Part shown: piece by piece, positions 44,372-54,896 of the stretch
How positions within the stretch are numbered: the first letter of the stretch is position 1
Layout of the letters: every line of letters begins with the position of its first letter
Assembly (NCBI GenBank): GCA_022539475.1
Contig: VCMS01000163.1
Coordinates: 56,787-120,786 of the forward strand
Direction: 5' to 3'
Origin: Gracilaria domingensis
Lineage: Eukaryota; Rhodophyta; Florideophyceae; Gracilariales; Gracilariaceae
Length of the DNA stretch: 64,000 nt
Notes under the pieces: generated by a model
What the model saw: only the letters and a program-made list of their open reading frames with translations
What the model was told of the DNA's origin: nothing
Database searches by the model: none
Position numbers and translations under genes: made by a program

Positions 44372-45301
44372 TCAAATCCCTCCCATCCTTCTCTCCTCCT
44401 GTCCCCTCAGAATCCCCTTCGCAGTCCGCGCTACCTCCGCCGCACTCCTAAACCCAGTCACCACCGGAGCTCCCACTCCCTCCCGCAGCACCTCCTCCAC
44501 CACCTTCTTCATCTCCTTACGCCTCTTCTTCAGACGGCTCTTCCCATCCCCAACCCCACCACCCTTTGTCTTCGGTGTCACAGGAGACCCCTTCTGCACC
44601 GCCACCCTTCCCACACTTCCCTTCTCCGTCTTTCCCTCCACACCTCCTTTCACCGTCTCCTCTTCCACCAATCTTTGCCTCTTGCACAGCTCCTTCACCT
44701 CCTTCTCCAGCACGTCCAACCTCTCGTTCAGAACCCTATTCTCCTCCCGCAACTCTCCAACCTCCCTTCCCGCACACTCCACTATCCCATACACATGATT
44801 TCTCATCTCCACTCCTAATACCGACAACGAATTCCGCAGGCTCGAAATCGCCTCAACCGAAACACCACTACCACCCCCACTCAGCACCACACCGCCCATT
44901 TCCGTTACAATCTCCACAATTCCATCGTCCAGTTGCTCCTTCATCACCAACCCCAACATCCCCACCCTCGCCTTCATCTCCCCCACAAACCGCATCTTCC
45001 TGTCACCCTCTCCGCCCCCACTCTCTATCTGGTCTCCAACCTCTAACTGACTCAGATGCACCGCACCCCTTCTCTCCATTGCGACCCCCTCCACCTCCAA
45101 TTCTACCCCCTTCTCCACCTCATCACCATCCCCTCTCCTCGCCTCACACTTCTTTCCTTCATCAGCCACTTCCTTCTTCTGCGACATCCGACCAGCCGCC
45201 GTAATCACGTCCTCTTCCCGCTTTAGTGACGGCGTCTGCGGTACCTCCTCCCCATCCAACAGCGCCAACAGCTCCTCATCCTTCACGTATCCGTTCGACA
45301 T
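44372..45301 (-). CDS. Coiled-coil protein of unknown function
   Basis: 309 residues from the ATG at 45301 (the open frame upstream to 45397 has no good start). Charged throughout and rich in Glu, Lys, Val and Gly. An N-terminal acidic helix (about residues 6-20), a strongly predicted coiled coil around LREENRVLNERLDVLEKEVKEL (about residues 185-206), and a very basic stretch (KSRLKKRRKEMKK, about 255-267) suggest a dimeric nucleic-acid-associated protein. I recognise no family. The antisense strand also has a long frame, but it is only Pro/Ser/His low complexity. It lies among mobile elements, so it could belong to one. Confidence 0.5.
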   Translation of the reverse strand: MSNGYVKDEELLALLDGEEVPQTPSLKREEDVITAAGRMSQKKEVADEGKKCEARRGDGDEVEKGVELEVEGVAMERRGAVHLSQLEVGDQIESGGGEGDRKMRFVGEMKARVGMLGLVMKEQLDDGIVEIVTEMGGVVLSGGGSGVSVEAISSLRNSLSVLGVEMRNHVYGIVECAGREVGELREENRVLNERLDVLEKEVKELCKRQRLVEEETVKGGVEGKTEKGSVGRVAVQKGSPVTPKTKGGGVGDGKSRLKKRRKEMKKVVEEVLREGVGAPVVTGFRSAAEVARTAKGILRGQEERRMGGI

Positions 45302-45539
45302 CTTCAGAAAAAGAAGTAGTAGTTGGATCGAAGTTTCTGCTGCGATACAGTGCAATCGAGCTAAACTGTGCTGTCCACCCCCACTGTCCAACCACACGGG
45401 CTATATCCAGCACCATGATTGTCCCTGTTTCCCTCATCCCATTTCCCGCCAAAACATCTACTGTACACCTCCGCACCTTCCACTATTTAAGCGCCATCTC
45501 TCTGTCCCCTCTTCACATAGTCCCCACCCACCTCGCCTC

Positions 45540-45905
45540 GACCGGCGATATTTTTCTCTTCCACCATAACCCCACTCGATGGTTATAGCAAAACAGGAAG
45601 ATATTGCCAGTGGAGGCAAGCTAGGGACTAGTGATTGTACTTAGAGTTGCTCACCCTCTGTCTCGACTGGGGGCATGTTCTTCTTCCGTCACATCCTTTG
45701 TGGGTTGTGACAAAAAAAGAATATGTCACCACTCGACACCGGATGGGTAACAATGATAGCACGTAGAGTAGTTCATCCTCCCTCTCAGCGTCCACTGGGG
45801 ATATATTTATGTTCTCTCACATCCTTTCCCGGTTGTCATACAAGAGAAATACATCTCCAATGGAGACGGAGAATTTAGTTGTGATAACACGTAAAGGTAA
45901 CAATG
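45540..45905. repeat. Degenerate tandem repeat, three ~120-bp units
   Basis: Units at about 45540-45662, 45663-45788 and 45789-45905 share, in order: a CGACnGGGG...AT start, TTCTTC/TTCTCT pyrimidines, CACATCCTTT..GGTTGT, a purine-rich AGATAT/GAATAT step, ...ATGG/GTGGAG.., and a GTGAT..CACGTA-type end. Copies 2 and 3 are the most alike. Confidence 0.6.
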
Positions 45906-45934
45906 TAATAAACAATAAATTTATGCTACTATCT

Positions 45935-46255
45935 CTAACCAACCTTCCGAAAACCAGCTATGACATGAGCTGGGTTACTCGAGCCAAAGATGGCAGATCC
46001 TGCAACTGAAATGTTTGCACCGGCCTTCACTACTGCTTTCACAGTACTCAGTCCAATACCTCCATCCACCTGTATCCCTATTCTTGGGTACAACTCCCTT
46101 GCATGTCGCACCTTATCAAGAACACCCTCCATAAACGCCTGTCCTCCAAACCCTGGCTCCACCGTCATCAACAATAACATGTCTACAACTCCTTCCTTCA
46201 TAAGTGCTTCTACGACCTTTATAGACGTATTCGGGCACAATCCAACTCCATCCTT
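45935..46255 (-). pseudogene. C-terminal half of ribulose-phosphate 3-epimerase
   Basis: 107 codons matching the second half of the epimerase barrel: VDMLLLMTVEPGFGGQAF (the conserved metal/phosphate loop), then IQVDGGIGLSTV and ANISVAGSAIFG. The open frame ends at a TAA just upstream (46256-46258), and no first half is visible in the next 400 bp of the minus strand. The full protein is about 220-230 residues, so half is missing. A splice acceptor could lie at AAAAG before GATGGAGTT, but no donor exon is seen. Most likely a truncated copy of a Calvin/pentose-phosphate gene. Confidence 0.8.
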
Positions 46256-46652
46256 TTAATTATGGCAATCCGATTGAAGCTATAAAACCCGTTCACCTCA
46301 TTTATGAAGCCAAAATGGCTCTTTTCATCCTGTATTCAAGCTCCCCGTAACTCGTACTTTACAACTACTTTACAACTCAGGTTCGAAATCAGTTTCATTC
46401 ATTGCACACTTTCTACTGTTCCACCTACCTTTCATAAAACATCATCACACTTTGTGGCTTGTCGTCTCATACAAGCCCTATCATTCATTCAGTACAATCA
46501 CATATCATACATTTCGCTCACTTTCACAAAGTGAACCATGTTCCCGTTCTGCGCTTCCCAACCGTTTGTACTTACGTATCACTCTTTACCCCAGCAGTTC
46601 CCCGCTCCATCTTCCCTTTTTATCGTCACACAAAAACAATCGAACACTTGCA

Positions 46653-47555
46653 ATGAACTCCCAGTCCGACATGCCTCCCACTCCGCCTCCGAGTCCCAGA
46701 TACTCCGACGTCCCTCAGGCCTCATCTCCCGCCCGAAGGACTCGGGCCGTTATTGTTGGAAGGGGGCGTATAGGTACCTTGCTGGCGAACGAAGAAGATA
46801 CGGTCATTTCCGCACTCGAATTCTGCAGCATGGCTGCTACCTCTCATCTTTCTGATGTACCGATACTAGTTTGTGGAAGAACGAACACCCTGGAGACCGT
46901 AATTCAGGCTTGCCCTTATTCGCTCAGAGAGAATCTCGTTTTCTTCCAGAATGGAGACATCATACCATTGCTTTCGAAGCTCGGTGTGGACAAATGTTCA
47001 AAAGTTGTCCTATACGTTGGTGTCCCCTCAAGAAACGCAGCTCCGCAGGATGGTGTCACTCCTCAAAGTCCGGATGGTCTCACTGTCGCAACAGGAAAGT
47101 GGGCCTCCAACGTTGCAGACAGGTTTAGGTCTATGGGTCTCACTTGCGGGGTTGTCGACGAAGACACATTTCTCGTAAGCTATTATGAGAAGCTCGTGTG
47201 GCTATCAGCGTTCAACATCGTCGGGGCCTCAAGAGGTCTCATTCCTATGGACGTAGTCGCTACGGAGTGCAGTACGGTTGTGCTCACAATAATGAAAGAG
47301 CTGTTGAAGATAGTTTCGCTTAAGACAGGTACTACTTTCAACCTGGAAGAGACCGTTGGGCGACTTCTTGCATATGGGAAAACTCTCGTTGGCTTCCCTA
47401 CTTCTTTCTCCGACTTTCAGTTTAGGAACGCGTACTTCTACGACTTTTCCCGCCAAGAAAGAAACATTGTAGGCGGTGACCCCGCTCCTTTTCATACAAA
47501 CTACGTCAACGTTGTTAAGGAAAAGTTAACCCCCTCCCCATTCCCCCAGCTTTGA
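46653..47555 (+). CDS. Ketopantoate reductase-like NAD(P)-binding protein
   Basis: 300 residues from the ATG at 46653; the frame is open further upstream but that part reads as UTR. After a Pro-rich start (residues 1-28) comes a Rossmann motif AVIVGRGRIGTLLA (GxGxxG), VLYVGVPSRNAAP in the position of the second nucleotide-binding strand, and a helical C-terminal domain with LAYGKTLVGFPTSF. The architecture resembles ApbA/PanE (2-dehydropantoate 2-reductase) and related oxidoreductases. The classical catalytic Lys/Glu pair is not confidently placed, so the substrate is open. No introns, no targeting signal. It lies in tandem with the HAD-like gene downstream. Confidence 0.6.
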   Translation: MNSQSDMPPTPPPSPRYSDVPQASSPARRTRAVIVGRGRIGTLLANEEDTVISALEFCSMAATSHLSDVPILVCGRTNTLETVIQACPYSLRENLVFFQNGDIIPLLSKLGVDKCSKVVLYVGVPSRNAAPQDGVTPQSPDGLTVATGKWASNVADRFRSMGLTCGVVDEDTFLVSYYEKLVWLSAFNIVGASRGLIPMDVVATECSTVVLTIMKELLKIVSLKTGTTFNLEETVGRLLAYGKTLVGFPTSFSDFQFRNAYFYDFSRQERNIVGGDPAPFHTNYVNVVKEKLTPSPFPQL

Positions 47556-48182
47556 GGTTAGAACACATGACTTTTCGGTGTTGTAAACCTTTTAGAGATA
47601 GTTAAACATAAAAGTTACTTTATCGAAATGACCTGTTCCTATTACATTACTTATATTGTTCGTCCTTCTGTGGTTCAAATATGCCCCTTCAAATCCTACA
47701 TCCCTTATCACTAATACTTCGCTAAGATTTTGCTAGATAGAAAATGGTCATTCCATATCATTAAAGTGCACGATACTAGTAACGAAACAAGTACAAAAAT
47801 TGTGATATTTCTGAAGAACTAAGCGTTTGCATTACTTGGGGCACCCGTATAAAGTAAGGTAAACCTTTTATGGGTTTCAACCCGTAATGGAGGTTGTTTT
47901 ACTCTTCTTGATTTCTAAGCTCATGTTAAAGATATTTACAGTTTTCTTTACCCACTTGAACCCGTACATATAATTTATGACTAAATCATCCTTTCTTTAC
48001 TTCAAATCGATGCAAAAACTTCTCCTCCTAGTAACGTTTTAAAACAGTACTACAATACCCGTATATGGTCGTTCTTAGACTCTTGTTATACTACGAAACA
48101 CCTTGTGAACATCAATCACATCCTTCTCATTCGTATACCCACACCCATTTGCAAAACGAACCCTTTCGAAAGCTTTCAAAAC
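47556..48182. other. AT-rich spacer, no gene
   Basis: Promoter and 3' flank only; no protein-like frames seen. Confidence 0.4.
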
Positions 48183-49055
48183 ATGTATAAATCAGAAGTT
48201 GGAGTCCAAGAAGTAACTCCTCAGCAGCTGGCTAGCGAAATATTCGAAAATGGCTACGCCGTGATTAGTGCTGTTGACGGTACTCTGAAAAGAGCTGGGG
48301 AGAACATTCCTGCCGAAACAGTCAAATGCATGAAGTACATCAACGCACTCGTTGGTTTCGGAATTGCTACTGGGCGAGATATAGAGGATGCCGAGAGTTT
48401 CATGGAGCACCTGGGTGGCTACGCTTTTGGCATCTCTGGAAACCAAGGCGCACGGGTGAGATTATCCAATGGTACCGAAATTGATCAGGACCTTGACAGG
48501 GAAGGCTACGAAAGATGTGCAGCCGAACTTGAGAGACTTGCACTCTCCTTAAATGAATCGCACGGACTTCACGAAGAGCGTCAACAAGCAGTGGTGAGCA
48601 CTAGAAAAGACAGTGGACTCCCTAACTTCACGTACAATGGACTGTCGAAGTGGAAAACAGAAGTTAACTCCGGTATTTCAAAAGTGTTGACGTCCTTTCC
48701 GAACCTGGTTGCGTACCCTCAAGATGAAAACTGTGACATAGGGGACATTCGTTTCACGAAAAATAGTGGAGCGCTAGCCTTGGTTGAAAACGACCCCCAG
48801 TTCGACACACATTTAATCGTTGCTTTCGGGAATGCTTCCAATGATGGCCCTCTATATGAAATGGTAACCCTGGCAGTTCATGTGAAGGGAGAAGACCATC
48901 CAGCAGCGGTAACATATCTTGTTGATGGCGTGGAGGACGTGCATGAGACCATCAGAAGGGTGGCAGAACTGTACGGGTACAGAAAATGCAAGTATCAAAG
49001 GTTTAGAAATGCTCTTGGAATTTGTTTCAAGTGCTACGATGCCTTTAATACTTAG
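48183..49055 (+). CDS. HAD-superfamily protein lacking the nucleophilic Asp (copy 1)
   Basis: 290 residues from the ATG at 48183, which aligns with the start of its paralogue. The layout is that of Cof/trehalose-phosphatase-type HAD proteins: motif I region ISAVDGTL (29-35), motif II FGIATGRD, a cap domain, and a motif IV-like FGNASNDGP. In active HAD phosphatases motif I is DxDGT; here the first Asp is Ala30. The acid/base Asp (D32) is kept. This predicts no classical phosphatase activity; a binding or regulatory role is possible. It is convergent with the paralogue at 49108-49947, about 50 bp apart. Confidence 0.65.
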   Translation: MYKSEVGVQEVTPQQLASEIFENGYAVISAVDGTLKRAGENIPAETVKCMKYINALVGFGIATGRDIEDAESFMEHLGGYAFGISGNQGARVRLSNGTEIDQDLDREGYERCAAELERLALSLNESHGLHEERQQAVVSTRKDSGLPNFTYNGLSKWKTEVNSGISKVLTSFPNLVAYPQDENCDIGDIRFTKNSGALALVENDPQFDTHLIVAFGNASNDGPLYEMVTLAVHVKGEDHPAAVTYLVDGVEDVHETIRRVAELYGYRKCKYQRFRNALGICFKCYDAFNT

Positions 49056-49107
49056 CTATGATATGAGATCTCAGTAATAAAAGTGTGGTATATATCTCAA
49101 TACCCTT

Positions 49108-49947
49108 TTATGAATCATGGTGGTTTTTATCGTGCTGCTTTTCCTCGTAGCCGTACAAGAGAGCCACCAACATAATTGTCGAATATACATCCTCCACGCT
49201 TTCGAACAGGTTGTGTACTCCACCCGGGATACAATCTTCTTTGACGTGAACGCCGTACACGCCTACCTCATGCAAAGGCCCGTCGCTCAAAGCACTTCCG
49301 AAGGTCACGACGTCATCCGTATCAATAAATCTCGGTTCATTATCCACAAGATTTGCTCCTCCGCTTCCTTTTGTGTATCGCTTGTCCACAATTTCGCAAC
49401 TTTTATCGCCGGGATAGATAACAAACGCATCCATCTTCTGCAACAAGTCCCCAATAGCAGAATCCACTTCTTCTTTCCAGTGCCACAGTTTGTTGTACAC
49501 GAAATTGCGAAGGCCACTATCACTTCTGGTCTCCACAACCCCCTTGTCATCATCATTCACAATACCATGCCTCCTATTCAAATCCCTTGCCAGGAACAGT
49601 AGTCCGTCAACAGTGTGGTCAAGGGTGTGATCATTGAATGCAGCATTAATTTCCCTCTCGTCAGAGAAACGCAGGAAAGCTCCATGATTCGCCGAGACAC
49701 CAAACTTATAGACTCCGAGTCCTTCCATTTTCCCCTCCACTTCGCCCACATCACCCCCTGTGACAAGTCCGAAACCAACACGTTCGTCAATGAACTTCAT
49801 ACACTTCACACCTTCTTCTGTAATTGACTCTCCTTCTCTTCTCAACGTTCCATCAACGGAACTTAATATACCGTAACCATTGGCATATATGAACTTAGAC
49901 AAGGTATTTGGTGAAATTTCCGCCAAGTCTCTCTGTTCCTCTGCCAT
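49108..49947 (-). CDS. HAD-superfamily protein lacking the nucleophilic Asp (copy 2)
   Basis: 279 residues from the ATG at 49947; an in-frame ATG at 50019 would add 24 residues, but the shorter form matches copy 1 exactly at the N-terminus. It shares the full layout with copy 1: ILSSVDGTL (Ser in place of the nucleophilic Asp), FGLVTGGD in place of ATGRD, SANHGAFLRFS, and FGSALSDGP near the end. Motif II and motif IV are more degraded than in copy 1. The common loss of the nucleophile shows it happened before duplication. Confidence 0.65.
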   Translation of the reverse strand: MAEEQRDLAEISPNTLSKFIYANGYGILSSVDGTLRREGESITEEGVKCMKFIDERVGFGLVTGGDVGEVEGKMEGLGVYKFGVSANHGAFLRFSDEREINAAFNDHTLDHTVDGLLFLARDLNRRHGIVNDDDKGVVETRSDSGLRNFVYNKLWHWKEEVDSAIGDLLQKMDAFVIYPGDKSCEIVDKRYTKGSGGANLVDNEPRFIDTDDVVTFGSALSDGPLHEVGVYGVHVKEDCIPGGVHNLFESVEDVYSTIMLVALLYGYEEKQHDKNHHDS

Positions 49948-50283
49948 TTTTCCTGATACAGTCACCATACTGCCACAAGTACCGCATAGACAAGAACTGT
50001 ATAGACTTCTCAGTTTCATACTTCTCTTAAAAGCAACCTTAAGTGCAGTTTCAGAAATGTTAGGACGCTACATGTTCAATTGCAAATTGACTGGTGCCAC
50101 CAATGATGCTAACGATACCGAGCATTTGGCATGTTGCAATTAGACGCAACTGGACCAAAGACGTTTGACATTTGTTCAATTACCAGCCTGCCGCACCTTT
50201 TCTATGTTCATATGTATAGCCTTGTAATAGTATACTACTCTTAATACTCGCAAGACACACATAATTTACTAATCATCTCATTC

Positions 50284-52243
50284 TCATCCACTTCGAGGCG
50301 CTCGCAGCCTCATTATTGGCAAATCGTCATCACTACTACTCTCGAGCACTTCGGTTCTACCGGCGTCCGCTTCCACACCAATCTCCACGACCACTTGGTC
50401 TTCGTCCATGTCAACCGCCCCACCCTCCTCATCGGACAACAGTTCATCCTCCGCCTCCTCCTCCTCGTCACCATTGACAAACTTGGGTCGCAAATCCCGC
50501 ACCCGATGAACAGCATCGGTAGTGCGTAGCCCTCTGGTACCATGTACATGTGGTATCTAACCAGCAAATCCATACACTCGGGCCTATCCACCTTGTCCTT
50601 CCCACTTGCTCCAGCATGTGTCACATCACCACGGCCCACGAATACAGAGTACGGTGGGATGATTATCTTCTTCGCTGGATACACCTCCGACATCACTCGC
50701 AACTGTTGGTTGTTCATCCCCACCAGTTGATGGCTTCCAGCGCTCACCCAGAGAGGAAAGCCCTCTTTCCCAGAGGCCATTACAAAGTATCCGGGGTTGC
50801 CAGTATTCATTGTTTCCTTCGTAACCAGACCACTGAAGTCGGTGTGCAGCGTCTGGCGCTTGCACTTTCTCGTCGTCCCCAGAAATCGACCACCAGTTTT
50901 CGGAGTGTACATCTTCACAGCTTCCCTTTCATTGTCCCATAGTCCCAAAGCCGCAGCAATTGTACCCATTCGAACATCAAGTAAAGCACGCGACCTTACA
51001 ACCCACCTGAGCTCCTCATTATCCTCCGGCTTCTCCACCGTACCCCAACGTGTCGACATCACTCTCCCCTCAAATGGTCCATCGCTACCGTCCTTCCATC
51101 CTTCATCATCGTTGATTATTTGAACAAACGACTTCTGTTCCTCTCCTTTCCGTATATCCGGCATCGCTCCATACTCATTCTCGAAGAAGTCCACCAACTT
51201 CCCCGACACATCTCCGAACTCCCGAACTTCTTCCAACTCCTCCCATTTAGGGACACCATTATCCGTCGCAAAACCATCAAGCACGCAATATCCATTCTGC
51301 CTTAGTTCAGCTTGCATTCGGGCGAAGAACATTTGCCCAAATTCGTCATGCTCCTTCGCAGCAACCCACAGCACCTCTTCATCATCCATACCTGTCGGTC
51401 GAGTACGAGGATACTGCATACCAAATGTCTCCGCCCGTAGGCGATGTTCAGCCCTTGCAGCGTGCCAAAAGACAAGATGGTGTACATCTCTGAGATTCGA
51501 GACACTTAGCAGCTCCGACCTATGTCCCTTCGGCAAGTGAATGACTCTGAACCAGGGGTCCTTGTGCTCAATTACGTTCTTCCCTTGCCATTCCTGCGGT
51601 CTCAGCCTGGCATACCCGCACCATGATGGGTTCGGTGGGCCATCATATGGGTCACTTCGAACAAGTCCGTGCTCCTCAGATTCCGGAAGAGCTGTAGGTT
51701 ACTCGTCATCAAATGACCCCCCACCTGTCTCTTGCTGATCGTCTGGCGCAGCATCTTTCTCGACGGTGACAACGCGTGGAACTGTCACAGCAAGAAGCTC
51801 TTCGTCATCCACAAATGCAGAACTGCCTGCGTTCTCTGCATTCGCTCCCTCTCCCAATGCCACGAACTGAACCTTCATCGACCTTCCTCTCAGCACATGT
51901 TCATTTAGTTGAGACATCAGGTCATCCGGTGTCATGCTGTTCAGAGTAGATCTCATCTGTTGTGTGAAAGTCTTTCTCCGTTTCTTCCTCGGCGGAGCCC
52001 GCTGTTCTTCTTCAGAGCTATCCAGAACTTCTATGGCACCTCGATTTCGGCCGTGCTCATTTCCCTATAACTCACCTGCGCCCGTTCTCGTGCACTTCTT
52101 CGCGGCTCCCCTTCTTCACTGGCAGATGTTGCAGCAGCAGCAGCGGGAGTCCTCCTCTTCGTCACGGACTGCTTCACTGGTGGGGGGGCGGAATTACCTT
52201 GAGCATCGTCCGCAATCGATTCTGAACGGAAGTCGTGGCAGTT
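50284..52243 (-). CDS. Candidate 2OG-Fe(II) dioxygenase (double-stranded beta-helix), frame-disrupted
   Basis: The main body (51536-50517) has the spacing of a 2-oxoglutarate/Fe(II) oxygenase: LHTDF with H and D at about 50,846 and 50,840, distal H in GRGDVTHAG at about 50,618, and an arginine in VRYHMYM at about 50,558 for 2OG. NGYCVLDGFA near 51,290 resembles the PhyH-type start. It continues upstream in the same frame across a TAA (51699-51701) through a basic, low-complexity N-terminal region. A possible 74-nt intron (52002-52075, GTGAGT...CAG, phase 0) lies there. No ATG is found before 52243. Near 50,518 a -1 frame change leads to an acidic tail ending at 50284. Family assignment is by motif spacing only. 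Confidence 0.55.
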
Positions 52244-52288
52244 CTAATTGAGCTCGTCCGCTCCGAACACGCGGCAAAGTGTTGAAGT

Positions 52289-54191
52289 TCACAACTTGTC
52301 CCAAAAGAACTGATACACAGCTGCGTTGTTGTCTAGGTCTTCAACGTCATCTTCATTCGATGGAGCAGAAAGACTGACTTCTCGTTTCAGGAACACTTCC
52401 ATGGACTCTTCCTCGTTCAGTTCATTCCTCACTGCTCTAGCCGCGCGGAACAGAGACACTGCTCTATCATAAAAGAAACCTCGAACCTCCTCAAAGCTTT
52501 TCCATTGCTTTGTCTTCGTCGACTTGCCCTTCAATAGAAACATCTGAAGACAATCAAGAATGAAGGAAAACTCCTCGGCATCCAAAACATATAGCGGAGT
52601 ATGGGACAGATCTGTGAGACCTACGTCACTCACACTCTCACATATATCCTCGAAATGGGCCAGCATTCCCTCACGAGACATGAGTTGCAGGGCGACATTG
52701 GCATATCTCAGGTACTGACGCTCTTGCACAGTCCCAATCAGTTGGCTCTCCTTCAACACTTCTGTCACTTCTGCAGGATCCACGTCTGCCGGCGTCACCC
52801 CCTCAACATCTTCAATTAGAATGGCGACCACACTAACTATAGAGTGTATCTTGTCTGCAAACATCATCCTTCGCATGGTACTCGTCGACTCATTGAGGTA
52901 CGAAGCAACACATAACAATTCCTTCATCCCAATGGGCCTCCCATCTCTTCGTATCAGCAGATTGCAACGCCAAAACTTGGCTAATCGCTTCCACTTCGGT
53001 GCACCAGTCGCTGCCAAATATTGTATAGCTTTCAGACGATGCAAACCATCTACAATGAAGCACTTCTTGTTAGGCGTCCCTTGTCAGTATCCCTCTCTCC
53101 CGTAGTAGCATCTTGTAAGGCCACTACTGGAGAACCCATCGACTGCAATATCCCCCGCTCCTCCATACTCTTCACAAGGGCTTCAACGTGGCGTTTACTT
53201 ACTCCACGGAGTAAATTGGGCGGAGTGTCCACCAGGTGATGTCAACAGTAACAACAACCATCCGGTACTGATTGAGGTTCACCTTTGGTACCTTCTGAAG
53301 AATTCGTCTGTACGTCTTGCTCCGAGTAGGTGTCCCTTGTGTTCCAGACCGCTCGCCAGAAACACTTGAACGTGCCATTCTTGCGGACAGAAGCACAACG
53401 TCATCGTCCTGCTGCTCCGCAGTTTCTGGTGCAGTTTGGGGTACAGATGGACCAGCTCCTTGCGCGGATTGCGCATCCGCGTCTGGAAGGGGACCTTTCA
53501 TGATCTCATCTTCCTCCTCTTGCACAGCCGTCCCCTGCTGAACCGTCTGTTTCGACGCAGAAGATCCCCTTCTGTCGATGGTCTGATTCATCGCAGGAGA
53601 AGCCCTTTTCGACGCAGTGGAGTTCGTAGCGGAGGTAGACTTTGTTTGACCTGTCCGCTTCGTAGCTGGGGATGCTCTCGTCTCCATAGACCGCTTCATA
53701 AAGAGACGGACCTGCCGCGGAGGTGCTACTGATGCGCTACCTCTCGGTGTTGATGAACTTCGAATTGGCTCCGTGCGGCTTGTCGGCGTCATCACCTCAC
53801 TCATAGCGCTCACCGTTCCTCGCTTCGACGCCGGAATGCTGGCTGCCACCGGTTCCATCATTTTCTCATCCCAAGGAGCGGCCGTCCGGAGATCCTGGAT
53901 ATATTGTGGAAGATCCAGGCCCTCCGCCCGGTAAGGGTAGAACGTCTGACCGCTTCGACTGATGAGAATATTATGAACCACCACAAGACCTGGGTCTAAT
54001 TGCTTCCCGTGCAACTCGCGGCGTAGAACACTTCCAATTCCATGCAACAACGCTTCCCCGACTATCACCTTTCCTTCATCCTCAATATCCATCTGCAGAG
54101 AAACCCGCATTCCACCTTGCAATAATCGAGTGCTCCGCCGAGTGCGAGGAGTCACGCTTTGCGTACGCTTTCGAACACGAGTTGGCTTCAT
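52289..54191 (-). CDS. ParB/Srx-like domain protein, frame-disrupted
   Basis: Starts at the ATG at 54191 with a basic N-terminus, then a long Ser/Thr/Arg-rich linker (about 53,800-53,300). The ParB-like domain begins near 53,240: VSKRHVEALVKSMEERGI, then FIVDGLHRLKAIQYL with the family GxHRxxA motif near 53,050, followed by a helical C-terminus with LCVASYLNES. Two -1 frame changes, near 53,230 and 53,079, interrupt the domain. In bacteria ParB binds parS and spreads on DNA for partition; ParB-like domains also occur fused to phage DNA methylases. Such a domain in a eukaryotic element is unusual. The first exon and its promoter arm are shared by symmetry with the methyltransferase gene. Confidence 0.65.
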
Positions 54192-54250
54192 GTTGAACAG
54201 CTATTGCAGTGAAAGGTGTATATCAACAATACGCTCGCTCGGACGATACA

Positions 54251-54341
54251 ACAACGGAGGCGAGCCTTTAAATGGCGACTTACGCTGGGCACCCCCGCTT
54301 TCGGCAGCTCCTCCCAGCGCACTGCCAGTCTCGTCCGTGTC
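54251..54341 (-). promoter_or_regulatory. Left 91-bp inverted promoter arm (ParB-like gene)
   Basis: Exact reverse complement of 55610-55700. It contains TTTAAA (54266-54271) about 75 nt upstream of the ParB-like ATG, which probably acts as a TATA-like element. Confidence 0.75.
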
Positions 54342-54613
54342 CTGTCCGTGGCCGCTCGCACACTGATTGTACGCTTTAGAGTCGTGGAGTTCGCGCAATG
54401 ATGACTCACGCGAGCAATGGTCGCGTTCTCTAATCATGCTCTTCAAATGCTTTGCATAGTAGTCAAGAGTACACTCATTCACTTCCATGTACAGCCTACT
54501 CCCGCCAATACACGTGGACAGCGGCGCCAACGTACCGGCGGCCGGGTGTACGAAATCACTGCGCGGCGGCGTGTTTTGCGAGGTCCCGGGAAGGCACCGG
54601 AATGTGCCGAACT

Positions 54614-54683
54614 GCCCGCGGCGGGGGGGGTCGGTCGTGTTAGGGTAGGTACCCTAACACGACCGGACCCCCCGCCCGCGGGC
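54614..54683. repeat. GC-rich hairpin H1
   Basis: About 70 nt palindrome with GCCCGCGG/CCGCGGGC ends and a GTGTTAGGGTAGGTACCCTAAC centre. Confidence 0.9.
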
Positions 54684-54718
54684 ATAAAATCGCACATTTT
54701 CAAAAATCGCCAAAACGT

Positions 54719-54786
54719 GCCGCGGGCGGGGGGGTCGGTCGTGTTAGGGTAGTACCCTAACACGACCGACCCCCCCGCCCGCGGGC
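54719..54786. repeat. GC-rich hairpin H2
   Basis: Same design as H1 (centre TTAGGGTAGTACCCTAA, one base shorter). H1 and H2 are separated by an A/T-rich spacer ATAAAATCGCACATTTTC. Confidence 0.9.
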
Positions 54787-54824
54787 ATAAAATCGCACAT
54801 TTTTCAAAAAATCGCCCAAAACGT

Positions 54825-54896
54825 GCCCGCGGGCGGGGGGGGTCGGTCGTGTTAGGGTACCTACCCTAACACGACCGACCCCCCCCGCCCGCGGGC
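54825..54896. repeat. GC-rich hairpin H3
   Basis: 72-nt palindrome; centre TTAGGGTACCTACCCTAA, where the central hexamer is in the opposite sense to H1. Confidence 0.9.

Noticed and set aside
44144-45204. Plus-strand frames of 212-224 codons opposite the coiled-coil gene
   Set aside because: They are Pro/Ser/His/Leu low complexity from pyrimidine-rich DNA and mirror the charged coiled-coil frame on the other strand.
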